From: Tigriopus japonicus
Lineage: Eukaryota; Arthropoda; Copepoda; Harpacticoida; Harpacticidae
NCBI GenBank assembly: GCA_010645155.1
Contig: CM021321.1
Coordinates: 8,425,430-8,489,429 of the forward strand
DNA: 64,000 bases
Reading direction: 5' to 3'
Shown here piece after piece: positions 45,497 through 55,497 of the stretch. Numbering within the stretch: position 1 is the first letter of the stretch; each line of letters begins with the position of its first letter. The notes beneath the pieces were generated by a model. It was given only the letters and a program-made list of their open reading frames with translations, did no database searches and was not told the origin of the DNA. A program made the position numbers and the translations under genes.

Positions 45497-47164
45497 GTAT
45501 CACTTCCACCATATATTGCTAAATTATTAAGGTCAAAAGATCATCGAAAATGCAACTTGACATTTTTTCTTCTAAGTCACACTCCAAGTATCTTAACTCT
45601 TCAAAGAGCAACTGCCGGCAATTGCATCTTCCGATGTTCCTTGAGCTTGGGAAGTGTATTGGTGTATTGCCCAAGTAATGCTTGTCAACAGCTTGTTCTT
45701 GGGTGTCTGTGATGACTCATTACTTGCCCAAGTCACATCACTAATACATACCTTTTGTCATCATAAGCACTAAAGGCGAGTTTCCCTCTTCGGATAACTT
45801 GCAGGGCTTGATTGAGATTCTTAATTGGAAACTTGATAGTCATTTCCAAACAAATGTCTGCACGCATTTCTCAAAATTTGTCCTGGGCTTGTCTTTCAGG
45901 AAATCTCCAGAGTCTTGTTGATCTTGAACAGCCCCAACATTCTCTTCAGTTTCGAAAGTATAATCGTTGTCTTTTGCCGTCAACCGCCGTCAACGCAATG
46001 AATCTTTGAATTGCTTTTGAGCCAGTTTTTGACTTGAAATATCTAACATTGAAATGATTGTCCCAACTGGCCAAAGGGTGATCGCTATCAAAATTAGAGG
46101 TATCCAAAATATTCAGAATTTTTCCAAAAGGATCTGATGTGAAGGATGTTGAAATGAACAAAGTTCCTATTCCACTCATCAAAACCTCGCACTTGTTAAA
46201 AGCTTTGGAGATTTGATTATAGTAAGAGTCGTACATAAACTCCTTGCAATACTCCAAAATAGTAAATCCAATGGCAAAAGCTTGTCTGCCTGGCATTGAT
46301 GGGTTTGTAAAACCGGCAACCATATTATCACTAATAAAGTCAACGTGTGAGAATTCGAGGTTGGAGGTATGCCTCCTCAAATCCTCTTCTGATTTTTGAT
46401 TTGACCAATTCATCTAATGATCCTTGAAGAAACATCGAAGAGTCCAAAAAGTTGAAATTGAGAATTTTCAAAGTTTTAAAGCCTTCAAACTTATCGGGCA
46501 ATCCTTCAAGTTTTTGAATTTCTTCATTGAACTTCAAGTTTTTCAAAATTGTGTGACATCCTTGTTCACTGAAATCGAGACTGTAGATGGGAATAATCTT
46601 TGAGTAGGACGTTTGAAAAGTACAAGAGTTATGAGCAGCTCCCAAATACGTACTTTCCTGTTTTACGACAGTGATCAGTTACAATGCTATTAAAATAATC
46701 ATTGTCTTCGTCTCCACCATTTACTCGAGAGATTAAGATTTTCTCGCATACATGACACATTACTGCTTTCTTGAGGTGCTCTTGTTCCAGATTAGTGAGA
46801 GGTAAAGGAACAATGGATTGTGTTAATTGATTCAATTTATCATTGGCCGCAATCAAGGTTTTTTGCAAGTCGTCGATGCAATTTTCCCCGACATAACAAC
46901 GTTGGATCACAATCTTATATTTGTGATCTAAAATGATGAATGAATAACATATTCCAACTCTTCCAAATCTTCCGTATCTTGGTGAATGCTTTCCGTTTTG
47001 GTGGAGCAATCATCGCAGTTCTTCTTCTTTAATTGGGTTTTCATATTGAAAAACCCAATGAAATTTGTTTAAAATTTTCTTGAAAAATGTTCAAAAGAAA
47101 CACTTGGAACCTCGCGTGGAGAAACAGGTTGTTGGGTGTCATCTTCTTGACAATTATTAAAGTA

Positions 47165-48446
47165 CGGGGAGGGGCAGAAGTATCCAGACAAAACTTGGAT
47201 GATGTATATCTCCTGAAGCAAGAGGAATATTTTTATTTCCCGCGTTTTTCTGGTTTGACCAAAAACCGGTTTTGAATGTTTGTTAATTTTTTTTTGTTTA
47301 AATCCGGAAATATGAAGCCCCAGGAACAAAAGGGTAAAGTGATTGCTGAATTGCTCTCAGCCGGCAACGACGCCAGAGCCATCATCAAGTCAACCAAGTA
47401 CCCCATGGCCACTGTCTACGAGGTCGTGAAGAGGCTGCAGTCTGGCCGGGGGACAGGCCACGCCCCCTGCGGCCCACACAGGGCAAAAAAGCGGACCCAC
47501 AGGTTCTTGGCGGGCCTGAGGAGGTCCATCGAGGCCAACCCAGCTGTGTCCATATCGGCCCACGCAGCCAGGCGGTCCGTGAGCAAGAGGACTGTGGCCA
47601 GGGCCGTCAAGGAGGACCTGAACTTGACCTCCTATGTCAGAGGCAGATGCCACCTTCTTACCAAGAAGATGAAGGCCACCAGGCTTGAGAGGGGCAAGAA
47701 GTTGCGCAGAATCTGCAAGGTCAATCCGACGACGGTCAGACTTTTCTCAGATGAGTCAATCTTCACTGTGGATGGCGCGTACAACCCCCAGAACAACCGA
47801 TGGCTTGCCAAGAACAGAACCGTTGTGCCTCCCATCATGAAGACAAAGAATCCTGCCAAGATTATGGTCTTTGGCCTCATCAGCAGCGACGGGAAGGTGA
47901 TGCCAGCCCATGTCTTCCCTCCCAAATTCAGGCTCAACGGCGCCAGGTACGTGGAGCTTCTAAGGAAGGTCGTGATGCCCTGGCTGGCAACCTCATACCC
48001 ACCAGGAACCAAATTCATGTGGATCCAGGACTCTGCTCTGTGTCATGTGTCCAATGTTTCCATGAACTTTTTGAACAACAAATTTGACATGGTGGTCAAG
48101 AAAGACGAGTGGCCTTCAAACAGCCCTGACCTCAACCCATGCAACTTCTAGTTGTGGTCCGAGCTGAGGAGGAAGGTCAACAAGATGCCCCACAACAGCC
48201 TGGCGTTTCTGAAGTCGTCGGTGAAGCGGAACATGGCCTCCTTCTCCACGGCCGAGGTCGCCAAAGCCTGCTCGACCTTTGTTGCCCGTTGGACGCCGTT
48301 ATTAAGGCCAACGGTGGCCATATTGAATAAAAATGTTCTTAATAGTCGTCCAAACTTTTTTGGTTAAATACACAATTGGCTAAAAATAGCTCTTGATGCT
48401 GTAAATTATGTCCAAAGTTTTGTCCGGATACTTCTGCCCCACTCTG
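47165..48446 (+). mobile_element. maT-type Tc1/mariner transposon, 1282 bp, inactive
   Basis: Inverted ends share GGGGCAGAAGTATCC(A/G)GACAAAACTT; TA target duplication lies at 47163-47164 and 48447-48448. It is inserted in the Polinton polymerase pseudogene, in the opposite sense. The transposase frame is nearly intact and carries two DNA-binding helices and the DD37D catalytic layout typical of maT. See the transposase entry for the damaged residues. Confidence 0.88.
47312..48329 (+). pseudogene. maT transposase with lost third catalytic Asp and a stop codon
   Basis: Start at MKPQEQKGKV (47312). The N-terminal helix-turn-helix region includes ATVYEVVKRLQSGRG, and HLLTKKMKATRLERGKKL leads into the catalytic core. 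First Asp in LFSDESIF; second in WIQDSALCH; third expected 37 residues on in SPDLNPC-x-F, where this copy has N instead of D. Two codons later a TAG (48149-48151) truncates the protein. The frame continues after it (LWSELRRKVNKMPHNS ...) to a terminal stop near 48327. The spacing of 37 fits maT (DD37D). Both lesions make it inactive; both are transitions or single-base changes and look young. Confidence 0.85.
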
Positions 48447-48960
48447 TAAGCCTTCAAAAGTTCCGTGTCAGATAAGTTTTGGGAACATTTAGGGCAAAGC
48501 TGACAGGTTTTGCAGGAAAAAGTTTTTGGCACAAACTTTCCAAAGTCACTTATGAGAGCATAATGACCGACAGCTGTATCTTCAAACGAGCGTTGATAAA
48601 GCGCTAAGTTTATGATACTTTTGCCTTTGTCTTGATTTGAAGTTCGGATTAGACGCAAACCTTCCCCGTCCACGTAATGCACATTGATGTTGAGAGACAA
48701 ATTCGGGTTGATCTGTTCAAATTTGTCAATTTCCCGCACTTCCACCGCTCTGTCACTATTGGTATGGAGCTTCTCCATGAACCTCTTGATGAAAGATGGA
48801 ATGTTTTCGCTCTTTTTCACAAAACGCGATGCGATGGCCCAATAGAAACAGTCAAGGTTTGACGTAAACCTAGACTTGCACAAGGTGCATTGAAACGGGT
48901 TGGTTTTGGGGGTGCTGGTTGGTTGGATGGTTCGTTCAAGACCGCTAGATCCGTCTGATA

Positions 48961-49620
48961 TTAAAACCTGAAAATTATGAATGAGGGTAAACTTTGATTT
49001 AGGATTGACATTTTTGATGAATATCTACGGTTGGCATAAACAGATTTTCAAGATTTAAAAAAAACACCGAAATCTCAAGTTCCTTTGATTGGATTGCCCA
49101 TTTTATAGGTCAGTCAAGGAATTTGAGGATAAACGGGGATTTAGGACGCTCGTCTATTTTTGGTACTTGAATTGGATGGATTGCCGTATCATTTTTCGGA
49201 TCAGATGGAGTTGATAGTCCAGGCTTGCCCATATTGTTTGTGTTTTCAAGCGTCAGATTTGTGACAAACGTTCAATTTAAGACGAATGGCAGGGATTTTG
49301 TGTGTTGAGGAGAAGTTCTTTGCTTAAGATTATTGTTATTATTCTATTTAGGATTTTTTTAAAATCATTTTTAGCACTTTTTAAGCACATTTTCGTCACT
49401 TTAAAACAACTTTTTGTGCCATAAAAAAACATTTTCTGATCCGCTCTTTGGTGATGATTGGTCGATTGGCATTTTAAATCCATTCAGGTGAAGCAAGAGG
49501 TCCATACGTGGTAATAATGTGACTTGGGTGCTGGACAAGCCTAGTTACCTGAGGTCGTTAGCAGGGTCGCTAATGAACCTTCTGTGGAATCGGATTCCCT
49601 TGTGTTTACCATTGTATGTA
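48961..49620. other. Intergenic DNA
   Basis: No gene recognised. It lies between the polymerase pseudogene and the minisatellite, and could hold more decayed Polinton sequence not recognisable by eye. Confidence 0.4.
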
Positions 49621-49990
49621 GAGACAGACAAAATATGCTTTATAAAATGTGTTTTAGGCTCTAAAATACGCATAAAAACCATTCAAAAGTCAATAAAAAT
49701 CAATATATGCTCAAAAACCTAACAAATGATCGACAACCTAAGATATGCTCGAAAACCTAAAATATGCTCGAAAACCTAAAACATGCCTGACAACCTAAAA
49801 TATGCTCGAACGCCTAAAATATGCTCAACAACCTAAAATATACTCGAAAACCTAAGATATGCTCGACAACCTAAAATATGCTCAAAAACCTAAAATATGC
49901 TCGACAACCTAAAATATGCTCGACAACCTCAAACATGCTCGACAACCTAAAATATGCTTGACAACCTAAAATATGCTTGACAACCTCTTA

Positions 49991-51280
49991 CAGGGTGTTG
50001 GAGCAAATTTTTCCGCGGAATTAAAATTCAAATTGCGCGCGTAAAATTGGAGTTTTCGAAAAACAACAAAAACCAAAACAAGCGGGTTTTTAAGTTAGCT
50101 TTCGTTTGGCGCAAAATTAATACAGATCGGACAAAAAATGTTGGAGCAACAGAAGAAAAGGGAACTTGTGTCGGAATTGCTTCCCACAGGATTGGCCCCA
50201 AAAGCCATTGCTGAGCAGGTCGGCGTCCCGGAGAGGATAGTCCTCAACATCAAGAAGGCCATTCAAGCCGGGAATGGCATCAAAAGAAAGGCGGGATGTG
50301 GTGGCCACAATAATAAGCAAGTTCCGACCTTTGTGAGAGCCATGAAGGCCAAGATCACAAAGGATCTCACCACCTCCATCCACTGCTTGGCCAAGGACAT
50401 GGAAGTGGCCCAGTCCATGGCCTCATTGGTTGTGCATCAGGACCTTGGGCTAAAGTTGTATGCTTGCATTCCATGCCACCTCCTGACCCAGTCAATGAAG
50501 TCCAGAAGGCTTGCCAGGCGTAAAAAGGTCCTCAGCTACCTCAAGAACCATGAGTCCATTGTCAAAATATACTCCGACAAGAAAATTTTCACCATGGATG
50601 CCGTCGTGAATCGCCGAAATGACAGGATCATTGCCAAATCAGTTAGGGAGGTCAATGGGGCTTACAGGACCAAGCACCCGGCCCAGGTGATGGTCCTGGG
50701 GGTCCTGGCCTCCTCTGACGGCAAGAGGATGCCGCCGTACTTTTTCAAGGCCAGGGAGAAAATCGGCGTGGAGGTCTGCTATAAAGTCCTGAGGTTAACT
50801 GTTTTGCCCTGGCTCAAGTCCAACTAGCCCATGGGCAACTACATGTGGACAGGATGGTGCACCGGCACACATGGCAAAGAGGGTGCAGAAGTTCTATTGG
50901 GAGAATTTTGCGGACTTCTGGCTGGATGACATGTGGCCGGTGTCATCTCCGGATTTGAACCCATTGGACTTCGCCATGTGGGGCAATTTGGAGAAGGAGA
51001 CCAACAAGACCCCTCATCCTAACACCAAGGCATTAAAGTCCAGCATTAGGGAGGCATGGACAGGCATGTCCAAGGCCTTTGTGATCAAGAGCTGTGCGAC
51101 TCTCCAACCTCGTATGGAGGAGGTCATACGTCAAAATGGAGGACACACTGAATAAAAGTTGTCTAAAATTAGCAAAACATAGTTGTAAAAAATAAGTTAA
51201 GCGATTGGACTATTATTTTTGATAGTATGCATGTTATGCCTTTAGAATCGATTTTCGGAAAAATTTGCTCGAACACCCTG
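49991..51280 (+). mobile_element. Second maT-type transposon, 1290 bp, inactive
   Basis: Inverted ends CAGGGTGTT(G/C)GAGCAAATTTTTCCG; TA duplicated at 49989-49990 and 51281-51282. Its terminal repeats differ from those of the copy at 47165, so it is a different subfamily. It is inserted within the 19-bp minisatellite. The transposase is broken by a stop and a frameshift. Confidence 0.9.
50138..51155 (+). pseudogene. maT transposase, interrupted
   Basis: Starts MLEQQKKRELVSELLPTG at 50138, with a helix-turn-helix (PERIVLNIKKAIQ) and HLLTQSMKSRRLARRKKVL. First catalytic Asp in IYSDKKIF. A TAG at 50825-50827 follows VLPWLKSN. Soon after (about 50847) a one-site frameshift occurs; in the shifted frame the second Asp is in QDGAPAH and the third in SPDLNPLDF, 37 residues apart. 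So all three catalytic Asp codons survive but not in one readable frame. Terminal stop at 51153-51155. Member of the DD37D maT group; it could be cross-mobilised only if an active relative exists elsewhere. Confidence 0.85.
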
Positions 51281-52027
51281 TATGCTCGACAACCTAAAAT
51301 ATGTTCGATAACCTAAAATATGCTCGAAAACCTAAAATATGCTCGACAACCTAAAATTTGCTCGAAAACCTAAAATATACTTGACAACCTAAAATATGCT
51401 CGAAAACCTAAAATATGCTCAACAACCTAAAAAATGCTCGAAAACCTAATATATGCTCGACAACCTAAAATATGCTCGAAAAGCAAAAAAAAACACTTAA
51501 GCGAGGATTTACTGGCGGCCATATCCTGGTGTTACGTTCAAATCGCAAGAACAGGACCTGGTTGGATTTCCAGTACGAGTGAAATGACAAACTAGAGCGA
51601 TTTAGTTCCAACTTTATTACCGAGATAATCTTTTGTCAAATGTACTGATGCGACCAAATTGGCCGGTTCTTGTATATTTGTTTGGGGTTTTTGATATTTG
51701 TTTGTTTGGGGTAAATTTGTATCAATTCCAAATTAAAACAGTGTTGCCGTCATGATTTGTCAGAGCAAGAGTCTGATGACCGTTTTCGTCGCAATAATTA
51801 ATGAAATTGAAAGGATTTACTGGTCAATGAAGTGTATTCCATACAAGTGTCACATTTAGTTTTTCCTTTGAATGTTTTTAAGACCTTAGCTTGCTGTTGA
51901 CCTTGTTCCACTACTAAGGGGTGTCACTTTAGGCAACCCTGTTTTCTGGGATACCAAAACAAGCAACATCTATTGATTTCTTTTTCCGATTTGTTTATTT
52001 TTTCATTGTGATTTGAATTGGTTTGGT

Positions 52028-52285
52028 ATGCTGTTGTTTTTGTTTATTTTTGTTATATTTGTTTGTTTCACATTAATAGCCAAATGCAGGAAGTGTGACC
52101 GGTACATGCAAACAAACAATGATCAACATCCAAGAAACCAACTGAAACGTTCCGTTGACGCTGGATGCAAGGTCAATACTTGGGAGAGTTGTTTGTTTGA
52201 TGTTCCAAAGTACACCACTTCCTCGCTTAATCGGAATGTTCCTTTATCAGCGGGTGATATGCAAATCCAAATGGAAGTCCTGTAA
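52028..52285 (+). CDS. Possible small single-pass membrane protein or exon
   Basis: From the ATG at 52028 the frame encodes about 85 residues: a hydrophobic segment (LLFLFIFVIFVCFTLIA), then a Cys/Lys-rich KCRKCDRY and a polar tail ending QIQMEVL. No family was recognised. A second open stretch in another frame follows (AIYNSIDDVKATF..., about 52310-52445), which could mean a frameshifted gene, a separate exon or chance. Given the nearby Polinton debris it may be a mobile-element remnant. Low confidence. Confidence 0.2.
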   Translation: MLLFLFIFVIFVCFTLIAKCRKCDRYMQTNNDQHPRNQLKRSVDAGCKVNTWESCLFDVPKYTTSSLNRNVPLSAGDMQIQMEVL

Positions 52286-52561
52286 TTACATATAATTCAT
52301 GTGGTTTTAGAGCAATCTATAATAGTATTGATGATGTCAAAGCAACATTTGCCTCTGAAAGTGGGACTAATGCATTGACAAGAAAGGTAAATTTACTTCA
52401 AAGTCAAATTTCAAAAAACAAAGCAGACTATATAAAGCTTTTGTAAGAAAGCATATACAATATGTCCCGAAAGTTTTACTTAAACATATTTTCAAAAAGA
52501 TATGGTCACAATGTTTGAAGAGTTTCCTATATACACTGTTTCCTTTACCCAGGGATGGGGA

Positions 52562-52712
52562 GTAATTGTAATTTCAATTACAATTACGTAATTTCAATTA
52601 CAATTACGTAATTTCAATTACAATTACGTAATTTCAATTACAATTACGTAATTTCAATTACAATTACGTAATTTGAATTACAATTACGTAATTTCAATTA
52701 CAATTACTTAGT
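52562..52712. repeat. 20-bp self-complementary minisatellite
   Basis: About seven copies of ACGTAATTTCAATTACAATT. The unit contains the palindrome AATTACGTAATT, so the array can form hairpins. Similar (GTAATTAATTAGTAATTAC) patches occur near 37315 and 59980. Confidence 0.88.
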
Positions 52713-52805
52713 AATTACTAATTAATTAGTACTTAAGTTACTTCCTACTCAGCTAAAAACAAAGACAGAGAAGAACATTCATATCATTGTGCAAAGGGAA
52801 GAAAG

Positions 52806-53048
52806 GGAGCAATCACTTGATGCCCAATTGATGTTTCTTAAAGAATTGAAATTGTGAGGTTTCATTGTGTTAAGTCAAATATCTTCAAACTTCTGATCTA
52901 CTGACTTGCTTTGTGACAGTGATTGTCTTTTATTTGTTTTTACCATTGCATTACATTGTTTTTATCATTGGGATAGTTCTAGTTTAAATTCTTTCAACAT
53001 AGTTTGAATTCTTTGAGAGACATCAATTGGGCATCAAGTGATTGCTCC
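52806..53048. mobile_element. Inverted-repeat element, about 243 bp
   Basis: The left arm GGAGCAATCACTTGATGCCC is the reverse complement of the right arm GGGCATCAAGTGATTGCTCC. Pairing extends to about 45 bp (CAATTGATGTTTCTTAAAG against CTTTGAGAGACATCAATTG). No coding content; probably a MITE. Confidence 0.75.
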
Positions 53049-55497
53049 TTGAATCCTTGTGGACTTTTGTTTTATGACTTACGTTAATAAAACGACATTA
53101 ATCCGAATTATATCGGATTTCTTCATTAACTCCAGGCTATCACGCAGGAAAATTCACACCAACGCAGTAACGCGCCCTCGCTCGATCCCACTCCACGTTG
53201 AAGTAGCCTAGCTGATTTCGGGCCGGCGCGAGAGCGCTTGAAAATTCAAAACAAGGCTTCGAGTGATTGCTGTTCATCCACTCGTTGATTTAGGGTGATG
53301 TGGTGAAAAGGTGGGCCAAATTTTGACGAATTTCCGTAAAATGGGTTGATAAAGGCTTCCAAATGGGGAGAAAGGCCTAGAGACTTTCTGTATAGACTTT
53401 CAGTTATGTGTTAAGAAAATAGAGAAAGAGAGAAAAAATATTGAAAAGTACTGTGCATATCATTAAACAATAGTGAACAATCGTTGGATCTGATGAAGGC
53501 TGTCAAAAGATAAAACCAAACAAAACGTAATGAAAGCAAATTAAAGCTTATACCTAGTTCTGTTTTGTTTCAGAAAAGATTTTTTTTACCACATTTGATA
53601 CTTGAAATTTGCAATACGCCATTGTAACTTGTGACTGAGTAGGATAATGATGCGATAAGAGTCATGAATTGGACAAGGAACAAAAGCAAAGAGCAAAAAT
53701 CTGAACTTTTGAAAAGAAAATTGTTTAAAACAACTTAGTTTTCACAAAATTTAAATTGAATAGAATCTAGACAAATGATAAAATAGAATGACTTATTGCT
53801 TGCTCGTCCATGTCCCATGCCTGTCTCGTCGCAAAAATTTGTAGACTTCAATATACTTTTTCTGTGCAAATTGGTACACCCATCTTGAGACTATTGACTA
53901 AGAAAGTTAGCCTTGTTCATCATGAAAGCGAATCAAAATATGTCCTTTGTAGCCATAACTGATTTGAATGTTTTTAGGCAATATGTAAGGATAACCTTTG
54001 CACGCACGATCTGTTGCTTCATTTTTGTTGGTTTCCAACTTGGTTTTTACATATGAGAGGCTAATAAGTGAGCAATGATTCTTTCTTAATGCAACTTAAT
54101 TAAAAAAGACAAGTTCTTGACAATAATTGCATATATGTGCAAAATTTTGTCTGAAAACATATATCAAGGAAATGAAGATCCTGGTGTGCAATGCCATTTT
54201 CATTACGTGCTATCATGTGGTTTGAGAACAATTGAGTAGAAACAAAAAGCATTTGACAATTAATGCGAACTTCATTTACAGTAAGAAGCAAGGTTGTTAC
54301 ATTGACCCTCAATGAAAATCATGTTAAAGTTGACACGTAAAATGCCTTGTCGAGATTACTTAGCGATAAAGAATGTGAACTAAGAACGCTGGGGTGGAAA
54401 TTAAACTGAAAGAAATGGAATAGGTGTTCCCCAACATTGGAAATTTAGCATGAACTTTTAGCTTCGAGTAATATCAGCACCATGAAGGATGTAAACTAAC
54501 TATAAAACACCAAAGAAAACCCCCCTTCCCACCATATTTAATCATTACACACGTACATACCTACTAGTGACTTTTGATCTGGAAGTTACTTAGATACTTT
54601 TGGGGAACCACATCATTAACATAATCCGGAACTTGTTTATCATGACTATTTCTCAAACATTAAATTTCTAAGACTGATCTTTTGTAGCATCCTGAAATTT
54701 CTATTGACATTAGTTACTTGTTTTTGATCAATACAAGCAATTTCAGCACTAAGCGACAACACTCGCGTACAGGAAGGAACAGCATTTGAGATTTGTTGAC
54801 AAGCCTCCAACGAGGGCAGCTGACGAGCGGATTTTTGTAAACATGAGCTGTGCGCTTGCCAATACCGTCCTCCCTGAGCAGGCTCAATTCTGAACCAATC
54901 CCTGACTTTTAGATTAGTGACCTCACTGAATCGTTGGCTAATACGTATATGATGAACTGCCAGTTTTAATTTCGTATTCGGTAAACTTTTCTGATTTTTT
55001 GAAGAGAACCGTAAAATTAATTTGAGGTATAATAAAGATAGCCAAAATATATAGGGTTCAAATCATAACCTAAGGCACTAAATTAAACAAACAAAATGTA
55101 CAAAAGTCTTTATATAAATTCAGATGTTTTAGCATAGTAAAATTTCAGTACTCAAAAAATTTTGATTTCAAATATTTTCATAATACTATCTCAGTGGTAT
55201 TGATCTGAGACTAGTTTCTTAGACGCATCTTTTTTAAGCTACATGTAATCAAATATTTGGTTTGAATTCAGATAACGAACGAATTGGCCCTTGGAAGGCT
55301 AACAAATCGGTTTGTCTCTGTTCCAAGATGGGAGATGGAAAGAAATGACAAAAACATAGCAAAGTCGGGAAAACAAAACTTTCAAGTTTAATAGTTATCA
55401 TATCACGCACACAAATAAAGACACCGTTTCCCTTCGAGGTTTGGGAGCCATTTGGTCATCCATTCGCTTTTGAGACAGAATTCGCTCAAGAGGTCAG

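Larger units (their letters stand above)
45900..48960 (-). pseudogene. Decayed Polinton/adintovirus-type protein-primed DNA polymerase B
   Basis: Minus-strand pieces in several frames. 48960-48447 has a C2H2-like start (FQCTLCKSRF) and GHYALISDFGKF with a following CxxC pair, as in the N-terminal region of these polymerases. 47009-46640 has MCHVCEK and VTDHCRKTGKY, the zinc-binding block, then a frameshift to GAAHNSC. 46340-45946 has FTILEYCKEFMYDSYYNQI and DTSNFDSDHPL from the palm/C-terminal region. The YxDTDS catalytic motif position reads GIGTLF, so the catalytic Asp are lost, and the exonuclease-to-palm middle including DxxSLYP appears deleted. A maT element (47165-48446) splits it. Such genes belong to Polinton/Maverick elements, which are related to animal adintoviruses. 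It is inactive. Family call is from conserved blocks; clade is unresolved. Confidence 0.72.
49625..51483. repeat. 19-bp minisatellite split by a maT element
   Basis: The tandem unit is about CTAAAATATGCTCGACAAC, with AAAACC/ACAACC variants, occupying about 49625-49990 and 51281-51483. The array is interrupted by the maT element at 49991-51280. Units differ from one another by one to three bases. Eroded related phrases occur at 41390-41540. Confidence 0.88.
51484..55497. other. Intergenic DNA
   Basis: About 4 kb between the minisatellite and DAD1. It contains a possible small membrane-protein exon (52028-52285), a 20-bp minisatellite and an inverted-repeat element. The rest is AT-rich without a recognised gene; 53150-53260 is a brief GC-richer patch. 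Confidence 0.45.

Noticed and set aside
45002..45712. Long open frames across the N run
   Set aside because: They exist only because unknown bases cannot produce stops.
47390..48018. Minus-strand frames within the first maT element
   Set aside because: Antisense shadows of the transposase; no conserved domain.
49625..51483. CRISPR-like array
   Set aside because: Units are directly contiguous without spacers, the genome is eukaryotic, and no cas genes are present; it is a minisatellite.
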